A stretch of 64,000 nucleotides of DNA from Actinoplanes lobatus (GCF_014205215.1 NZ_JACHNC010000001.1:7002501-7066500), one strand, 5' to 3'; shown: positions 17,149 through 25,786, numbered from the stretch's first letter. The notes: generated by a model not told the origin, from the sequence alone. Numbers and translations are program-made.

Positions 17149-17667
17149 TCATGTGGCCAACCCTCGGAGTATTTCCATGTCGGTGATGTCCTTCTGCCGC
17201 CATGGCCGGCCGTTGCGCAGGCTGGGGAACTGCTCCTTCATGGCGAGCATGCCGGGGACACTCATAGCAAGGACTGGCGTGCCGTCGAGCGACACGAGTT
17301 CCTCGCCGAACGATCCTGGCGGGAACAGCCAGTCGGAGAACCTCCCAAGGGGCTGGCTGAACGATCCGTCCGACTGCCGATCAAAGTAGGCGGTGCTGAA
17401 CGAAACGTCATCCCACGTGTACTCGCAGGCCTCCTCGGGCGGTTGAGTCGGCAGAACCATGGCGCCAGCTTCTACGAGAAGCGTCTTCGAACGCTCGGCA
17501 TGAACACGTTCGACCCAGAATTCCACGTCGCCGTGCTCACGCGTAATCCGGCCGATCCTCGCATCGAGCCCCCATCCTCCGAACAGCCACGCCGAGATAT
17601 CGGCCGCCCGCAGGGCCGCGACGACATCGCGGATAACACGCAGCTGTCCTTCAGTCTTCTCGTCCAT
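17149..17667 (-). CDS. Aminoglycoside/lincosamide-type nucleotidyltransferase-like protein
   Basis: 172 residues from ATG 17667, preceded by AGGA. It has the nucleotidyltransferase beginning LFGGWGLDARIGRITREHGDVEFWV, matching the GGW...D.R..R.H.D.D pattern of AadB/Lnu-type enzymes, which adenylylate hydroxyls of aminoglycosides or lincosamides. Here the second metal Asp is replaced by Glu (HGDVEF). The C-terminal half contains FGEELVSLDGTPVLAMSVPGMLAMKEQFPSLRNGRPWRQKDITDMEIL, the KxKD-type segment typical of this fold. It may be an uncharacterised or poorly active relative rather than a true resistance enzyme. Confidence 0.75.
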   Translation of the reverse strand: MDEKTEGQLRVIRDVVAALRAADISAWLFGGWGLDARIGRITREHGDVEFWVERVHAERSKTLLVEAGAMVLPTQPPEEACEYTWDDVSFSTAYFDRQSDGSFSQPLGRFSDWLFPPGSFGEELVSLDGTPVLAMSVPGMLAMKEQFPSLRNGRPWRQKDITDMEILRGLAT

Positions 17668-17870
17668 GGCTGCGATCCTGGCACGCTGGTGGAAAGCGCC
17701 GTAGCCGTCATGATCGGATGAACTCATCTGCTGATCGTGCGCTGCAAGATCGAGGTGACGCCGGGGCGCTGCCGATTTGACGACCCCATGCCGCCACCCT
17801 GCTCCCGACGTGCTCCGCCTGGCTCTGATCACTGCGTTGACGATCCGGGTGAGCATCGCGTCCGGTTCCG

Positions 17871-18226
17871 TTGCCCGCCGGGGGACTGCTGTGGCGTGAC
17901 GCGGCGCAGGTGCTGGCCGGGCTGCTCCGCCGGTATGACATCGATCCTGACCACGTGCACAACGTCGCGGCGGCGTGGCAGGCGTTCACCGAGTTCCTGG
18001 CGCTGCCGGTCGACGGTCCGGAACCGGTGGAGAACGACGCGGACGGCTTCATGGTGCAGTGGGGCCGGTACAGCTGGAACGACCGACTGCCCAGTTTGAC
18101 CTCACCCGGCAGCTCACTGTTGACGTCCGGGACGCATGGGCCGGCAAAGGCCGGTACCAGCCGGAGATCCGGCGCAGCCGTCCGGCAGACCTCCAGTTCA
18201 GTGGAATCTGCGCCAGACGTTCCTGA
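17871..18226 (+). pseudogene. Fragment of a conserved actinobacterial protein
   Basis: The part LLWRDAAQVLAGLLRRYDIDPDHVHNVAAAWQAFTEFLALPV...DADGFMVQWGRYSWNDRLPS is in one frame, and QFDLTRQLTVDVRDAWAGKGRYQPEI follows in another from about 18092, so a frameshift lies near 18090. No start codon with the missing N-terminus is present. I recall the combination FMVQWGRYSWN...RQLAVD from intact actinomycete proteins of unknown function. It overlaps the end of the convergent gene 18198-18635. Confidence 0.55.
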
Positions 18227-18635
18227 CAAGGTCACCCAGAGCGATGGCCGCGAATGCCCAACCCGCCAGCCTCAGCCACAGATTGCTGTGACTGGCGGCA
18301 AAGCCCAGACCGACGACGATGTACGCGACATCGGCCCACCAAACGGTATGACCGGCTCGACGCTCTACGGTGGCCGCTTGCCTGAACGGGTCCCGCCCGA
18401 TTGCGGTCCGGAACATCGTGGCGAGCTTGATCCTGCTGAACTCGTCGCGCCGAACGGCCTCAGCCACCGTCGGCATCACGTTCGCGACGCTCGCCAGCTC
18501 CGGCTCCGTGAGGACGGCCACCAGAGGACGCGGCGGGCCAATTCGCAACGTCAGCCGCACCGACCCGTCGGCGTTCCGGGAAACGGTCCACACATCCTCC
18601 ACGATCTGCACCTTAATGGCGTGCAGCAAGGTCAT
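18198..18635 (-). CDS. Hypothetical protein with C-terminal membrane hairpin
   Basis: 145 residues. The N-terminal half is soluble, with strand-like segments (IVEDVWTVSRNADGSVRLTLRIGPP) and a helix. The C-terminal part has two hydrophobic stretches (VWWADVAYIVVGLGFAA and LWLRLAGWAFAAIALGDLV) that could form a membrane hairpin. GAGGGG stands just before the ATG at 18635. No family is recognised. Its 3' end overlaps the decayed plus-strand fragment by 29 bases. Confidence 0.6.
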   Translation of the reverse strand: MTLLHAIKVQIVEDVWTVSRNADGSVRLTLRIGPPRPLVAVLTEPELASVANVMPTVAEAVRRDEFSRIKLATMFRTAIGRDPFRQAATVERRAGHTVWWADVAYIVVGLGFAASHSNLWLRLAGWAFAAIALGDLVRNVWRRFH

Positions 18636-18779
18636 GGCCCCTCATGGCGGCGGATGCGATGGCAGCGGTGATCGTTCACGGAGAGCCTCACGAAGGTGCA
18701 CCGCCGCGGTGAGAACGCGACGGCCTTCGAGGGCATAAAAGGAGTGCGGGGCAAGTACGAACGGGGTTGGATCACCGGG

Positions 18780-19799
18780 ATGGGCGGACTGTATCCCGAA
18801 ATCGAACCGTACGCGCAGGGCATGCTCGACGTCGGCGAGGGCCACCGCATCTATTGGGAAACCTGTGGCAACCCACTCGGTAAACCGGCGTTGGTTCTGC
18901 ACGGTGGGCCGGGCTCGGGAGCCGGCTCCTTCTGGCGGCGCTTCTTCGACCCGGCGGTATACCGGGTGGTCTTGTTCGACCAGCGTGGATGCGGTCGCAG
19001 CACACCGGACGCGGGTGATGTGCGCACCGATCTGTCGACCAACACCATGCCTCATCTGCTGGCCGACATCGAGAAGCTGCGCACCCACCTGGAGATCGGC
19101 CGATGGCTGGTGCTCGGCGGCTCCTGGGGCAGTGCGCTCGGCCTCGGTTACGCCCAGCGGCACCCCGACCGGGTCACCGAGATCGTGTTGTTCAGCGTCG
19201 TCACCAGCACCTCGGCTGAGCACCGGTGGCTCACCCGCGACATCGGACGGATCTTCCCCGAACAGTGGGAGCGGTTCCGCGACGCGGTACCGGCGGCCGA
19301 CCGCGATGGCAACCTTCCCGCCGCCTACGCGAGACTGCTCGCCGACCCCGATGAGACGGTACGAGATCGGGCCGCGCGTGCCTGGTGCGCCTGGGAGAAC
19401 ACGCTGGTCTCCAACCTGCGGGACAGCCGGCCCGACCCGCGGTACGAGAATCCGGCGTTCCGCATGACCTTCACCCGTCTCGTCACCCACTACTGGGCGC
19501 ACGACGGCTGGTTCGCTGACGGCGAGCTGATGGCGGGCATGCACAGGCTCGCCACCATTCCCGGTGTGCTCGTGCACGGCCGACTCGACCTCGGCAGTCC
19601 TGCCGACATCCCCTGGCGGCTGGCGAAGGCCTGGCCGAAGGCGAGGCTGGAGCTGATCGACGAGGCAGGCCACGGCACGGGCCAAGGCATCGGAAACGTG
19701 GTCATCGACGCTCTGGACCGCTTCGGCAGCACGACGCGGCCGCACCCTGGGCCGGGTGCGGCCGCGTCACCGCCGTGTGAGCGGGCGGACGGCGACTAG
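18780..19799 (+). CDS. pip: Proline iminopeptidase
   Basis: 339 residues of the peptidase S33 alpha/beta-hydrolase family, which removes N-terminal proline from peptides in the cytosol. The start MGGLYPEIEPYAQGMLDVGEGHRIYWE matches the usual N-terminus of the family; a longer frame from 18696 adds atypical residues. It shows LHGGPGSGAG (oxyanion loop), FDQRGCGRS, nucleophile Ser115 in GGSWGS, and late Asp and His (VHGRLDLGSP, DEAGHG). The final 25 codons carry a perfect hairpin that probably ends transcription. The stop codon shares CTAG with the stop of the convergent CBM2 gene. Confidence 0.93.
   Translation: MGGLYPEIEPYAQGMLDVGEGHRIYWETCGNPLGKPALVLHGGPGSGAGSFWRRFFDPAVYRVVLFDQRGCGRSTPDAGDVRTDLSTNTMPHLLADIEKLRTHLEIGRWLVLGGSWGSALGLGYAQRHPDRVTEIVLFSVVTSTSAEHRWLTRDIGRIFPEQWERFRDAVPAADRDGNLPAAYARLLADPDETVRDRAARAWCAWENTLVSNLRDSRPDPRYENPAFRMTFTRLVTHYWAHDGWFADGELMAGMHRLATIPGVLVHGRLDLGSPADIPWRLAKAWPKARLELIDEAGHGTGQGIGNVVIDALDRFGSTTRPHPGPGAAASPPCERADGD
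19733..19768. terminator. Hairpin terminator inside the pip 3' end
   Basis: A perfect 15-bp stem (19733-19747 with 19754-19768) around a 6-base loop, with core GCGGCCGCACCC/GGGTGCGGCCGC. There is no T-tract, as is common in actinomycetes. It lies 27 bases before the meeting point of two convergent genes and could serve both. Confidence 0.75.
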
Positions 19800-20953
19800 C
19801 AACCGTTGCGTACGGCACTCACCGCCACGTCGTCGTACCAGAGGGTGTCCGCGCCCTCGCCGTAGCTCTCCCAGCCGAGGCGCAGGTCGGTGAGGGCCGG
19901 CCGCCAGGTCCGGTTGAGCCACTGGCTGTCGATGTCGTGCGTGGGCACGCCGTCCTCCACCAGCCCGGGAACCGAGGAGCCGTTCAGCCAGGTCTCGATG
20001 GTGCCGTCCCGGCCGTCGACCTTGAACTCGACGCAGTTCCACACGTTCACCGGCAGCGGGGCGGAGAGCGCCACGCCGGCCGGGCTCTGTTCCGGAAGGG
20101 TGGCGTCGTCCGAGGCCCGGTTGAACTGCAGGGCCCCGTTCTGCCCGCCGAACCGCAGGTCCCGGTTGCCGTCGTTGGCGTCGCGCATGGCCACGGCGGT
20201 CACGTGCGACGCCGGCAGCGCGGTGGTGTGCCGCACCCAGTAGCGGACGTACCAGACCGAACCGGCGGTGCCGAGGAGTTGGGTGTTGCCGACGAACACG
20301 TGGTTGCAGTAGCCGGCCGCGCCGTTGACCCGTAGGGACGTGGCGCCGCTGTGTGCCACCGAGCGGTCGATCGCCGCGGTGCCGGCGCCGGAGCAGTCCG
20401 GGTAGCTCACCGCCCAGTTGCCGCCGGGCGTGGCGCCGGTCTGCGTCTCGAAGCTGTCGCAGGTCGCCGCCGGGACGCAACCTTCCTGCGGCGGTGTACT
20501 CGTCGACGGCGACGGCGAGGGTGCGGAGGGCGACGGTGACGACGGCGAAGGGCTCGGGTTGTCGCCGCTGCACGAGACGCCGTTGAAGGTGAAGGCGGCG
20601 GGCTTCGCGTTGCTTCCGGAGTAGGTCGCCTGGAAGCCGAACCGGGTCGAGGCGCCGGTCGCGAGCGTGCCGTTCCAGCCCACGCTCGCGGCGGTCACGA
20701 CGTTGCCGGTCTGGGTCACCGTGGCGTTCCAGCCGTTGGTCACCCGTTGATCCCCAGCGAAGGTCCAGGACAGTGTCCACGAGGTGACCGGGGCGCCGCC
20801 GTTGGTGACCTGCACGTCGGCGGTGAAACCGGTGGCCCATTGGTTGGCGGTCCAGTCGACGGTGCAGGCCGGGGCGGCGGTGGCGGGTGGCGCCTGCAGC
20901 GCCACGAAGCCGGCGCCGGCCAGGAGTGCTGCTGTCACCAGTCGTCGTAGCAC
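19796..20953 (-). CDS. Secreted CBM2 protein with Cip1-like core
   Basis: 385 residues. The signal peptide is about residues 1-27 (LLAGAGFVALQAPPATAA). A family 2 carbohydrate-binding module follows at residues 28-129, with the disulfide pair Cys30 and Cys128 and Trp residues (W34, W39, W63, W75, W93) for crystalline cellulose or chitin. After a Pro/Ser linker (131-157) comes a beta-sandwich of about 225 residues resembling the fungal Cip1/polysaccharide-lyase core (VWYVRYWVRHTTALP, NGALQFNRASDDATLPEQ, WNCVEFKVDGRDGTIETWLNG, WYDDVAVS). Cip1 homologues are cellulose-induced. The perfect CebR-type operator 26 bases upstream fits cellobiose control. Its substrate is not proven. Confidence 0.88.
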   Translation of the reverse strand: MLRRLVTAALLAGAGFVALQAPPATAAPACTVDWTANQWATGFTADVQVTNGGAPVTSWTLSWTFAGDQRVTNGWNATVTQTGNVVTAASVGWNGTLATGASTRFGFQATYSGSNAKPAAFTFNGVSCSGDNPSPSPSSPSPSAPSPSPSTSTPPQEGCVPAATCDSFETQTGATPGGNWAVSYPDCSGAGTAAIDRSVAHSGATSLRVNGAAGYCNHVFVGNTQLLGTAGSVWYVRYWVRHTTALPASHVTAVAMRDANDGNRDLRFGGQNGALQFNRASDDATLPEQSPAGVALSAPLPVNVWNCVEFKVDGRDGTIETWLNGSSVPGLVEDGVPTHDIDSQWLNRTWRPALTDLRLGWESYGEGADTLWYDDVAVSAVRNGC

Positions 20954-20978
20954 TTGTTGCCTCCTTGCGGTCAGGGCA

Positions 20979-20992
20979 TGGGAGCGCTCCCA
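20979..20992 (-). promoter_or_regulatory. CebR-type operator TGGGAGCGCTCCCA
   Basis: A perfect 14-base palindrome identical to the CebR (LacI-family, cello-oligosaccharide-sensing) operator known from Streptomyces. It lies 26 bases upstream of the CBM2/Cip1-like gene start and about 320 bases upstream of the divergent multidomain gene. No CebR gene is in the window. Confidence 0.85.
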
Positions 20993-21129
20993 GCATCGAT
21001 GACTGTAACTGCATCGGAGATCATGGAACAGGGTTCGGGTGATCCTTCGGATCCGGAAAGGGCGTTAACAATCGACACCCGTCGAGGTGTTGTCAAGCGC
21101 CCTGAATCATGAACTTCCTTCAGAAAGGC

Positions 21130-21155
21130 AACTTTCGCATGTGCCGATGAAAGTT
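21130..21155. promoter_or_regulatory. Inverted repeat AACTTTC-N12-GAAAGTT
   Basis: Two perfect 7-base arms (21130-21136 and 21149-21155) in the divergent promoter region between the CBM2 gene and the multidomain secreted gene. Spacing is typical of a dimeric repressor site. The regulator is unknown. The rest of 20954-21309 shows only the CebR site. Confidence 0.45.
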
Positions 21156-21309
21156 CCGTTCAAACACCAAGAAGATCTGGACCCGTACGCGAAAGGCGTC
21201 CTACGGTGACGCCCACCACACGTTCGCGTTAAGGGCATGTGACGCTGCACGGCTTCCACAGGACCTCCGGCGTTCGCCCCGAGCGCTTCCATCCCCCCGA
21301 GGAGAACGG

Positions 21310-24300
21310 ATGCTCAGGCCGTACCGGAAAGTCTTCTTGTCGCTCTTGACCCTCAGCCTCGCCGTCGCGGCGGGCGCGCTGACCGCCCCGCCGGCGCACG
21401 CCGCACCGCCCCCGCAGGAGCCGGGAGTGACGCTGCGGGTCTTCGATGTACAGACCCCTCTGGACAGGATCTGCACCTTGAAGCCCGCCCAGACCCCGAA
21501 CATCGACAAGCTGATGCCGACCATCGCCTGGTCCGGTGGTGACTTCGGTATCGAGGACAACTTCGTCGCGCAGGTGCTCGGCAACGTGACGGTCCCGGCC
21601 GCCGGCGCCTACACGTTCCGGTTGACCAGCGACGACGGCTCCCGGCTCTCCGTCGCCGACACCCTGGTGATCAACCACGACGGCCTGCACGGAGCGACGG
21701 CCAAGGAGGGCGCGATCACCCTGGCCGCCGGCATCCACCCGCTGCGGATCGACTACTTCGAACGTGGCGGCGGGCAGACGCTCACCCTGGAATGGCGCGC
21801 GCCGGGCGCCACCGCTTTCACGGTGGTGCCGAACTCGGCGCTGAGCACCGACGCCGGCGTCGTGCGGGTGACGGCTCCCGGCCGCAAGGAGTGCGAGAGC
21901 GCCGGCGACAGCCCGGGTGACGGTCTACCGCTGACCGGGGTGCACCCCGGCTACGACCTGACCAACCTGCGGCCCGGGACCTTCCAGCCCAAGGTCACCG
22001 GAATGGACTGGTTCCCCGACGGCCGGCTCGCCGTCCTCACCTGGGGCGGCGCGGACGACTCGGGCACCTCGTCGGCGGGCGAGGTCTTCATCCTCGGCAA
22101 CGCGACCGGCGCCACGAGCCCGGGCAACGTGACGGTCAAGAAGGTCGCCGGTGGACTCAAGGAGCCGATGGGCCTCAAGATCGTCGACGGCGTGATCTAC
22201 GTGTCGGAGAAGGCCCGGCTCACCCGGCTCGTCGACACCACGGGTGACGAGGTGACCGACCAGTACCAGAGCGTCGCGACCTGGCCGTACGGCGGGAACT
22301 TCCACGAGTTCGCGTTCGGCCTGCTCTACGAAGCGCCGAACTTCTACCTCAACCTGTCGGTGTCGATCAACTACGGCGGCAACACCACCAGCCCACAGCC
22401 CGCCGCCAACCGCGGCACGACCATCAAGGTCAACAAGGACACCGGCGCGGTCTCCTACGTCGCCGGCGGGCTGCGCACCCCGCACGGCATCGGCTGGGGA
22501 CCGGAGGACGGCCTGTTCGTCACCGACAACCAGGGCGGCTGGCTGCCCTCCTCCAAACTGCTGCACATCAAGCAGGACCGCTTCTTCAACCACTACACGA
22601 CCCCGCCCGGCCCGTTCGACGCCAAACCGGTCACCGCACCGGTGCTGTGGATGCCGCAGAACGAGATCGCCAACTCGCCCAGCACACCGGTACTGGTCAA
22701 GGAGGGTGTCTTCGCCGGGCAACTGCTGATCGGCGACGTCACCTACGGCGGCATCCAGCGCGCCTACCTGGAGAAGGTCAACGGCGAGTACCAGGGCGCC
22801 CTGTTCCGGCTCACCCAAGGGCTGGAAGCAGGCGTGGCGGAGCTCAGCATCGGACCCGACGGCGCGATCTACGCCGGCGGCCTCGGCGCCGGCGGCAACT
22901 GGGGACAGACCGGCAAGCTCAGCTACGGCCTGCAGAAGCTGAGCCCCAACGGCAAGAACACCTTCGACATCCTGGCCATGCGCGCCAAGAACGGCGGCTT
23001 CGAACTCGAATACACCAAACCGTTGTCCACCGAGACGGCCAACGCGCTGGCGGCACGATACGTGGTCAAGCAATGGCGCTACCAGCCCACCGCCACCTAC
23101 GGCGGCCCCAAGATCGACGAGCAGGCCCTGAACATCACCTCGGCCAGCGTGTCGGCGGACCGTAAGAAGGTCACCCTGGCCATCGACGGCCTCAAGGCCG
23201 GGCATGTGGTGTACGTACGATCGCCGCGCCCGTTCTCCGCCGACACCGGCGAATCGCTCTGGAGCACCGAAGCCTGGTACACCCTCAACTCGCTGACCAG
23301 CGGCCCGCCGCCGATCGGCAACACCTACCAGGCGGAGAACGCCGGCCTGTCCGGTAGCGCCGGCGTGGCCACCGACCACACCGGATACACCGGCTCCGGC
23401 TTCGTGGCCGGTTACGGCACGCAGGGCGCGACCACGACGTTCACCGTCAACGTCGCCGCGGCCGGCACCTATGACGTGGCATTGCGCTACGCCAACGGGC
23501 CCAACCCCTTCACCGGCACGAAAAAGATCAGCGTGTACGCCAACGGCGCCAAGGTCGGGCAGACCAGTCTGGCCGACACCGGCGCCTGGGCGAACTGGAC
23601 CACCAAGACCGAGAGCATCCCGCTCAACGCCGGCGCGAACACCATCGCCTACCGGTACGACACCGGCGACGACGGCCACGTCAACCTGGACGCCATCACC
23701 ATCAGCGGCGGCACCGGACCGATCATCGGCATCGCGGGTAAGTGCCTGGACGTCAGCAACAGCGGCACCGCCGACGGCACCAAGATCCAGCTGTACACCT
23801 GCAACAACAGCAATGCCCAGAAGTGGAGCCGGGTCGGCACCTCGTTCCGCGCTCTCGGCAAGTGCCTGGACATCGACAACGGCGGCACCGCCAACGGCAC
23901 CAAGGTGCAGCTCTGGACGTGCAACAACTCCGCGGCGCAGGTGTGGCAGCCGCAGTCCAACGGCTCGATCTTCAACCCGCAGTCCGGCAAGGTGCTGGAC
24001 GCGCTCAACGGCAGCTCCGCCGACGGCACCCAGGCTCACATCTGGGAGTACGTGGGGGCGGCCAGCCAGCACTGGATCCTGGGCGGTGGATCCGGTGCGG
24101 TCGTCCTGTTCGACGGAGACGACCTGAACTCCTGGCAGAGGTCCGACGGCACCGCGGCGAACTGGCCGCTGTCCGGCGGGTCGATGGAGGTCCTCGGCGG
24201 TGACATCCGCACGAGGCAGACCTTCACCGACTTCAAGCTGCACGTCGAGTGGTGGGAACCCGTCCTGCCGTCGGACGTGACCGGCCAGCAGCGCGGCAAC

Positions 24301-24681
24301 AGCGGCATCTACCTGCAGGACCGCTACGAGCTTCAGGTCCTGGACTCGTACGGCGACACCACCCTCGCCAACGACGAGGCCGGAAGCATCTACCTGAAGA
24401 AGGCGCCCGACAGCAACGCCGCACGGGCGCCGGAGGCCTGGCAGACCTACGACATCACGTTCCGGGCGGCACGCTTCAACAGCTCGGGCGCGAAGACCGA
24501 GAACGCCCGCGTGACCGTCGTGTGGAACGGCGTCACCGTCCACAACGATGTGGCGATCGACGGGCCCACCGGCGGGGGAGCGGCCGAGAACGCCGCGCCC
24601 GGTCCCATCCGCCTGCAGGATCACGGCGACGCGGGCGCGAACGTGCGGTACCGCAACATCCGCATCGAGCCGCTCGGCTGA
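21310..24681 (+). CDS. Secreted PA14 / sorbosone dehydrogenase-like / CBM / ricin / 3-keto-disaccharide hydrolase protein
   Basis: 1123 residues with five parts. The Sec signal peptide ends near residue 31 (PPAHAAP). PA14 sugar-binding domain about 39-195 (GAYTFRLTSDDGSRLSVADTLVINHDG). Six-bladed propeller of the glucose/sorbosone dehydrogenase class about 205-640 (VTGMDWFPDGRLAVLTWGG, GGLRTPHGIGWGPEDGLFVTDNQGGWLP). CBM6/35-like module from about 671 (YQAENAGLSGSAGV). Ricin-B/CBM13 from about 805 (GKCLDVSNSGTADGTKIQLYTC, twice). A C-terminal DUF1080 domain from about 929 (VLFDGDDLNSWQR, NSGIYLQDRYELQVLDS), a family now linked to hydrolysis of 3-keto-glycosides. It may oxidise and cleave plant glycosides outside the cell, but enzymatic steps are inferred. 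Terminator at 24690-24721. Confidence 0.88.
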   Translation: MLRPYRKVFLSLLTLSLAVAAGALTAPPAHAAPPPQEPGVTLRVFDVQTPLDRICTLKPAQTPNIDKLMPTIAWSGGDFGIEDNFVAQVLGNVTVPAAGAYTFRLTSDDGSRLSVADTLVINHDGLHGATAKEGAITLAAGIHPLRIDYFERGGGQTLTLEWRAPGATAFTVVPNSALSTDAGVVRVTAPGRKECESAGDSPGDGLPLTGVHPGYDLTNLRPGTFQPKVTGMDWFPDGRLAVLTWGGADDSGTSSAGEVFILGNATGATSPGNVTVKKVAGGLKEPMGLKIVDGVIYVSEKARLTRLVDTTGDEVTDQYQSVATWPYGGNFHEFAFGLLYEAPNFYLNLSVSINYGGNTTSPQPAANRGTTIKVNKDTGAVSYVAGGLRTPHGIGWGPEDGLFVTDNQGGWLPSSKLLHIKQDRFFNHYTTPPGPFDAKPVTAPVLWMPQNEIANSPSTPVLVKEGVFAGQLLIGDVTYGGIQRAYLEKVNGEYQGALFRLTQGLEAGVAELSIGPDGAIYAGGLGAGGNWGQTGKLSYGLQKLSPNGKNTFDILAMRAKNGGFELEYTKPLSTETANALAARYVVKQWRYQPTATYGGPKIDEQALNITSASVSADRKKVTLAIDGLKAGHVVYVRSPRPFSADTGESLWSTEAWYTLNSLTSGPPPIGNTYQAENAGLSGSAGVATDHTGYTGSGFVAGYGTQGATTTFTVNVAAAGTYDVALRYANGPNPFTGTKKISVYANGAKVGQTSLADTGAWANWTTKTESIPLNAGANTIAYRYDTGDDGHVNLDAITISGGTGPIIGIAGKCLDVSNSGTADGTKIQLYTCNNSNAQKWSRVGTSFRALGKCLDIDNGGTANGTKVQLWTCNNSAAQVWQPQSNGSIFNPQSGKVLDALNGSSADGTQAHIWEYVGAASQHWILGGGSGAVVLFDGDDLNSWQRSDGTAANWPLSGGSMEVLGGDIRTRQTFTDFKLHVEWWEPVLPSDVTGQQRGNSGIYLQDRYELQVLDSYGDTTLANDEAGSIYLKKAPDSNAARAPEAWQTYDITFRAARFNSSGAKTENARVTVVWNGVTVHNDVAIDGPTGGGAAENAAPGPIRLQDHGDAGANVRYRNIRIEPLG

Positions 24682-24689
24682 CATCCTCC

Positions 24690-24721
24690 ACGCGGTGCCG
24701 GGACTCGTCCCGGCACCGCGT
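24690..24721 (+). terminator. Strong hairpin terminator
   Basis: A perfect 14-bp stem (24690-24703 with 24708-24721) with loop CTCG, eight bases after the stop of the multidomain secreted gene. It is followed by a mixed sequence without a T-run. Confidence 0.85.
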
Positions 24722-24958
24722 CACCGTCTGCACGCCTCGATCGCCCGTTACCGGCGGCAATTCCCATGAGGTCACCGCGCGCAGCTACGCCGGGCGGCGC
24801 CCACGGGACGTAGCGAGGCGGCGTGCAACACCGCGAACACCGGCTCGTCCCCATAACACGTTGGGTGTGCAACGACGGGTTGGCTGTCGGCAACACAGCG
24901 TTGCGGGTACGGTGGTCGGCGTCACCGTCCACGTGGGTTGGCAAGGCGGAGGTAAGGC

Positions 24959-25780
24959 GTGCCGGTCACAGGCCAACGCGTCGTGCGGCGGGCGTTGGGG
25001 CGGCGATTGACGCGGCTGCGCACGGCGTCCGGGATGAGCCGGCGGGATGTGGTGGAATCGCGGCTGGGTATCTCGGAGCCGACGCTGCACCGCATCGAGA
25101 CGGGCAAGGTGCCGGTGACCGGGGCCAACGTACGCGCGCTCTGCTGGCTCTACGGTGCGGACCAGAGCATCACCGACGCGCTTGCCGACCTCGCGCTGGG
25201 CACGTCACAGCAGGAGTGGTGGGACGCCAGCCCGGTGATCCCCGAGTGGTTCAAGCTGTACGTCGGGCTGGAGGCGTCCGCATCCCGGATGTTCGGGTAC
25301 GAGGGCGAGGTCGTTCCCGGCGAGTTGCAGACCCCGGAGTACGCGCGAGCTGTCTTCGGCGCCGAGCAGCCGGTCGACGAGGAGGTCGCCGAGCGCCACA
25401 TCAACCTTCGCATGCAGCGGCAGAAGACGCTCTTCGCTCGCAACCCGCCGATCCGCCTCGTGACGGTGCTCGGCGAGGGAACGCTGACCCGGCCGGTCGG
25501 CGGCGAACAGGTGATGAAGGGGCAGATCGAGCATCTACGACGGCTGTCCCGAGAGGACACGGTCGACATCCGGGTCCTGCCGTTCTCGGTCGGGGCCCAC
25601 GCGGCGATGGCCGGTGCGTTCCGGATCCTGGAGTTCGACGACCCGGACGATCCCGACGTGGTCTACCTCGAATCCCACGTCGGTGCCCTTTACCTGGAGG
25701 AGCAGGTCGAGGTCGACGAATACCGGCGGATCTTCGATCTCATCAGCAGAGATTCCGTGCCGGTCGAAGAGTTCCGGTGA
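24959..25780 (+). CDS. XRE-family regulator with DUF5753
   Basis: 273 residues, starting at GTG 24959 after GGAGG. Residues about 12-65 form a helix-turn-helix (LGRRLTRLRTASGMSRRDVVESRLGISEPTLHRIETGKVPV). The rest is a DUF5753 domain (EWFKLYVGLEASASRMFGYEGEVVPGELQTPEYARAV, QTLLFARN-like segment, VDIRVLPFSVGAH, YLESHVGALYLE). Streptomycete relatives work with a DUF397 partner and affect development or secondary metabolism. Here the DUF397 gene is next door but convergent, whereas in most genomes it follows on the same strand. Confidence 0.92.
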   Translation: MPVTGQRVVRRALGRRLTRLRTASGMSRRDVVESRLGISEPTLHRIETGKVPVTGANVRALCWLYGADQSITDALADLALGTSQQEWWDASPVIPEWFKLYVGLEASASRMFGYEGEVVPGELQTPEYARAVFGAEQPVDEEVAERHINLRMQRQKTLFARNPPIRLVTVLGEGTLTRPVGGEQVMKGQIEHLRRLSREDTVDIRVLPFSVGAHAAMAGAFRILEFDDPDDPDVVYLESHVGALYLEEQVEVDEYRRIFDLISRDSVPVEEFR

Positions 25781-25786
25781 CGAACT

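Noticed and set aside
21925..24684. Long minus-strand frame antisense to the multidomain secreted gene
   Set aside because: Its residues are Val/Gly/Asp/Arg-rich noise with no motif, whereas the plus strand has clear domains. Long antisense frames are expected at this GC content.
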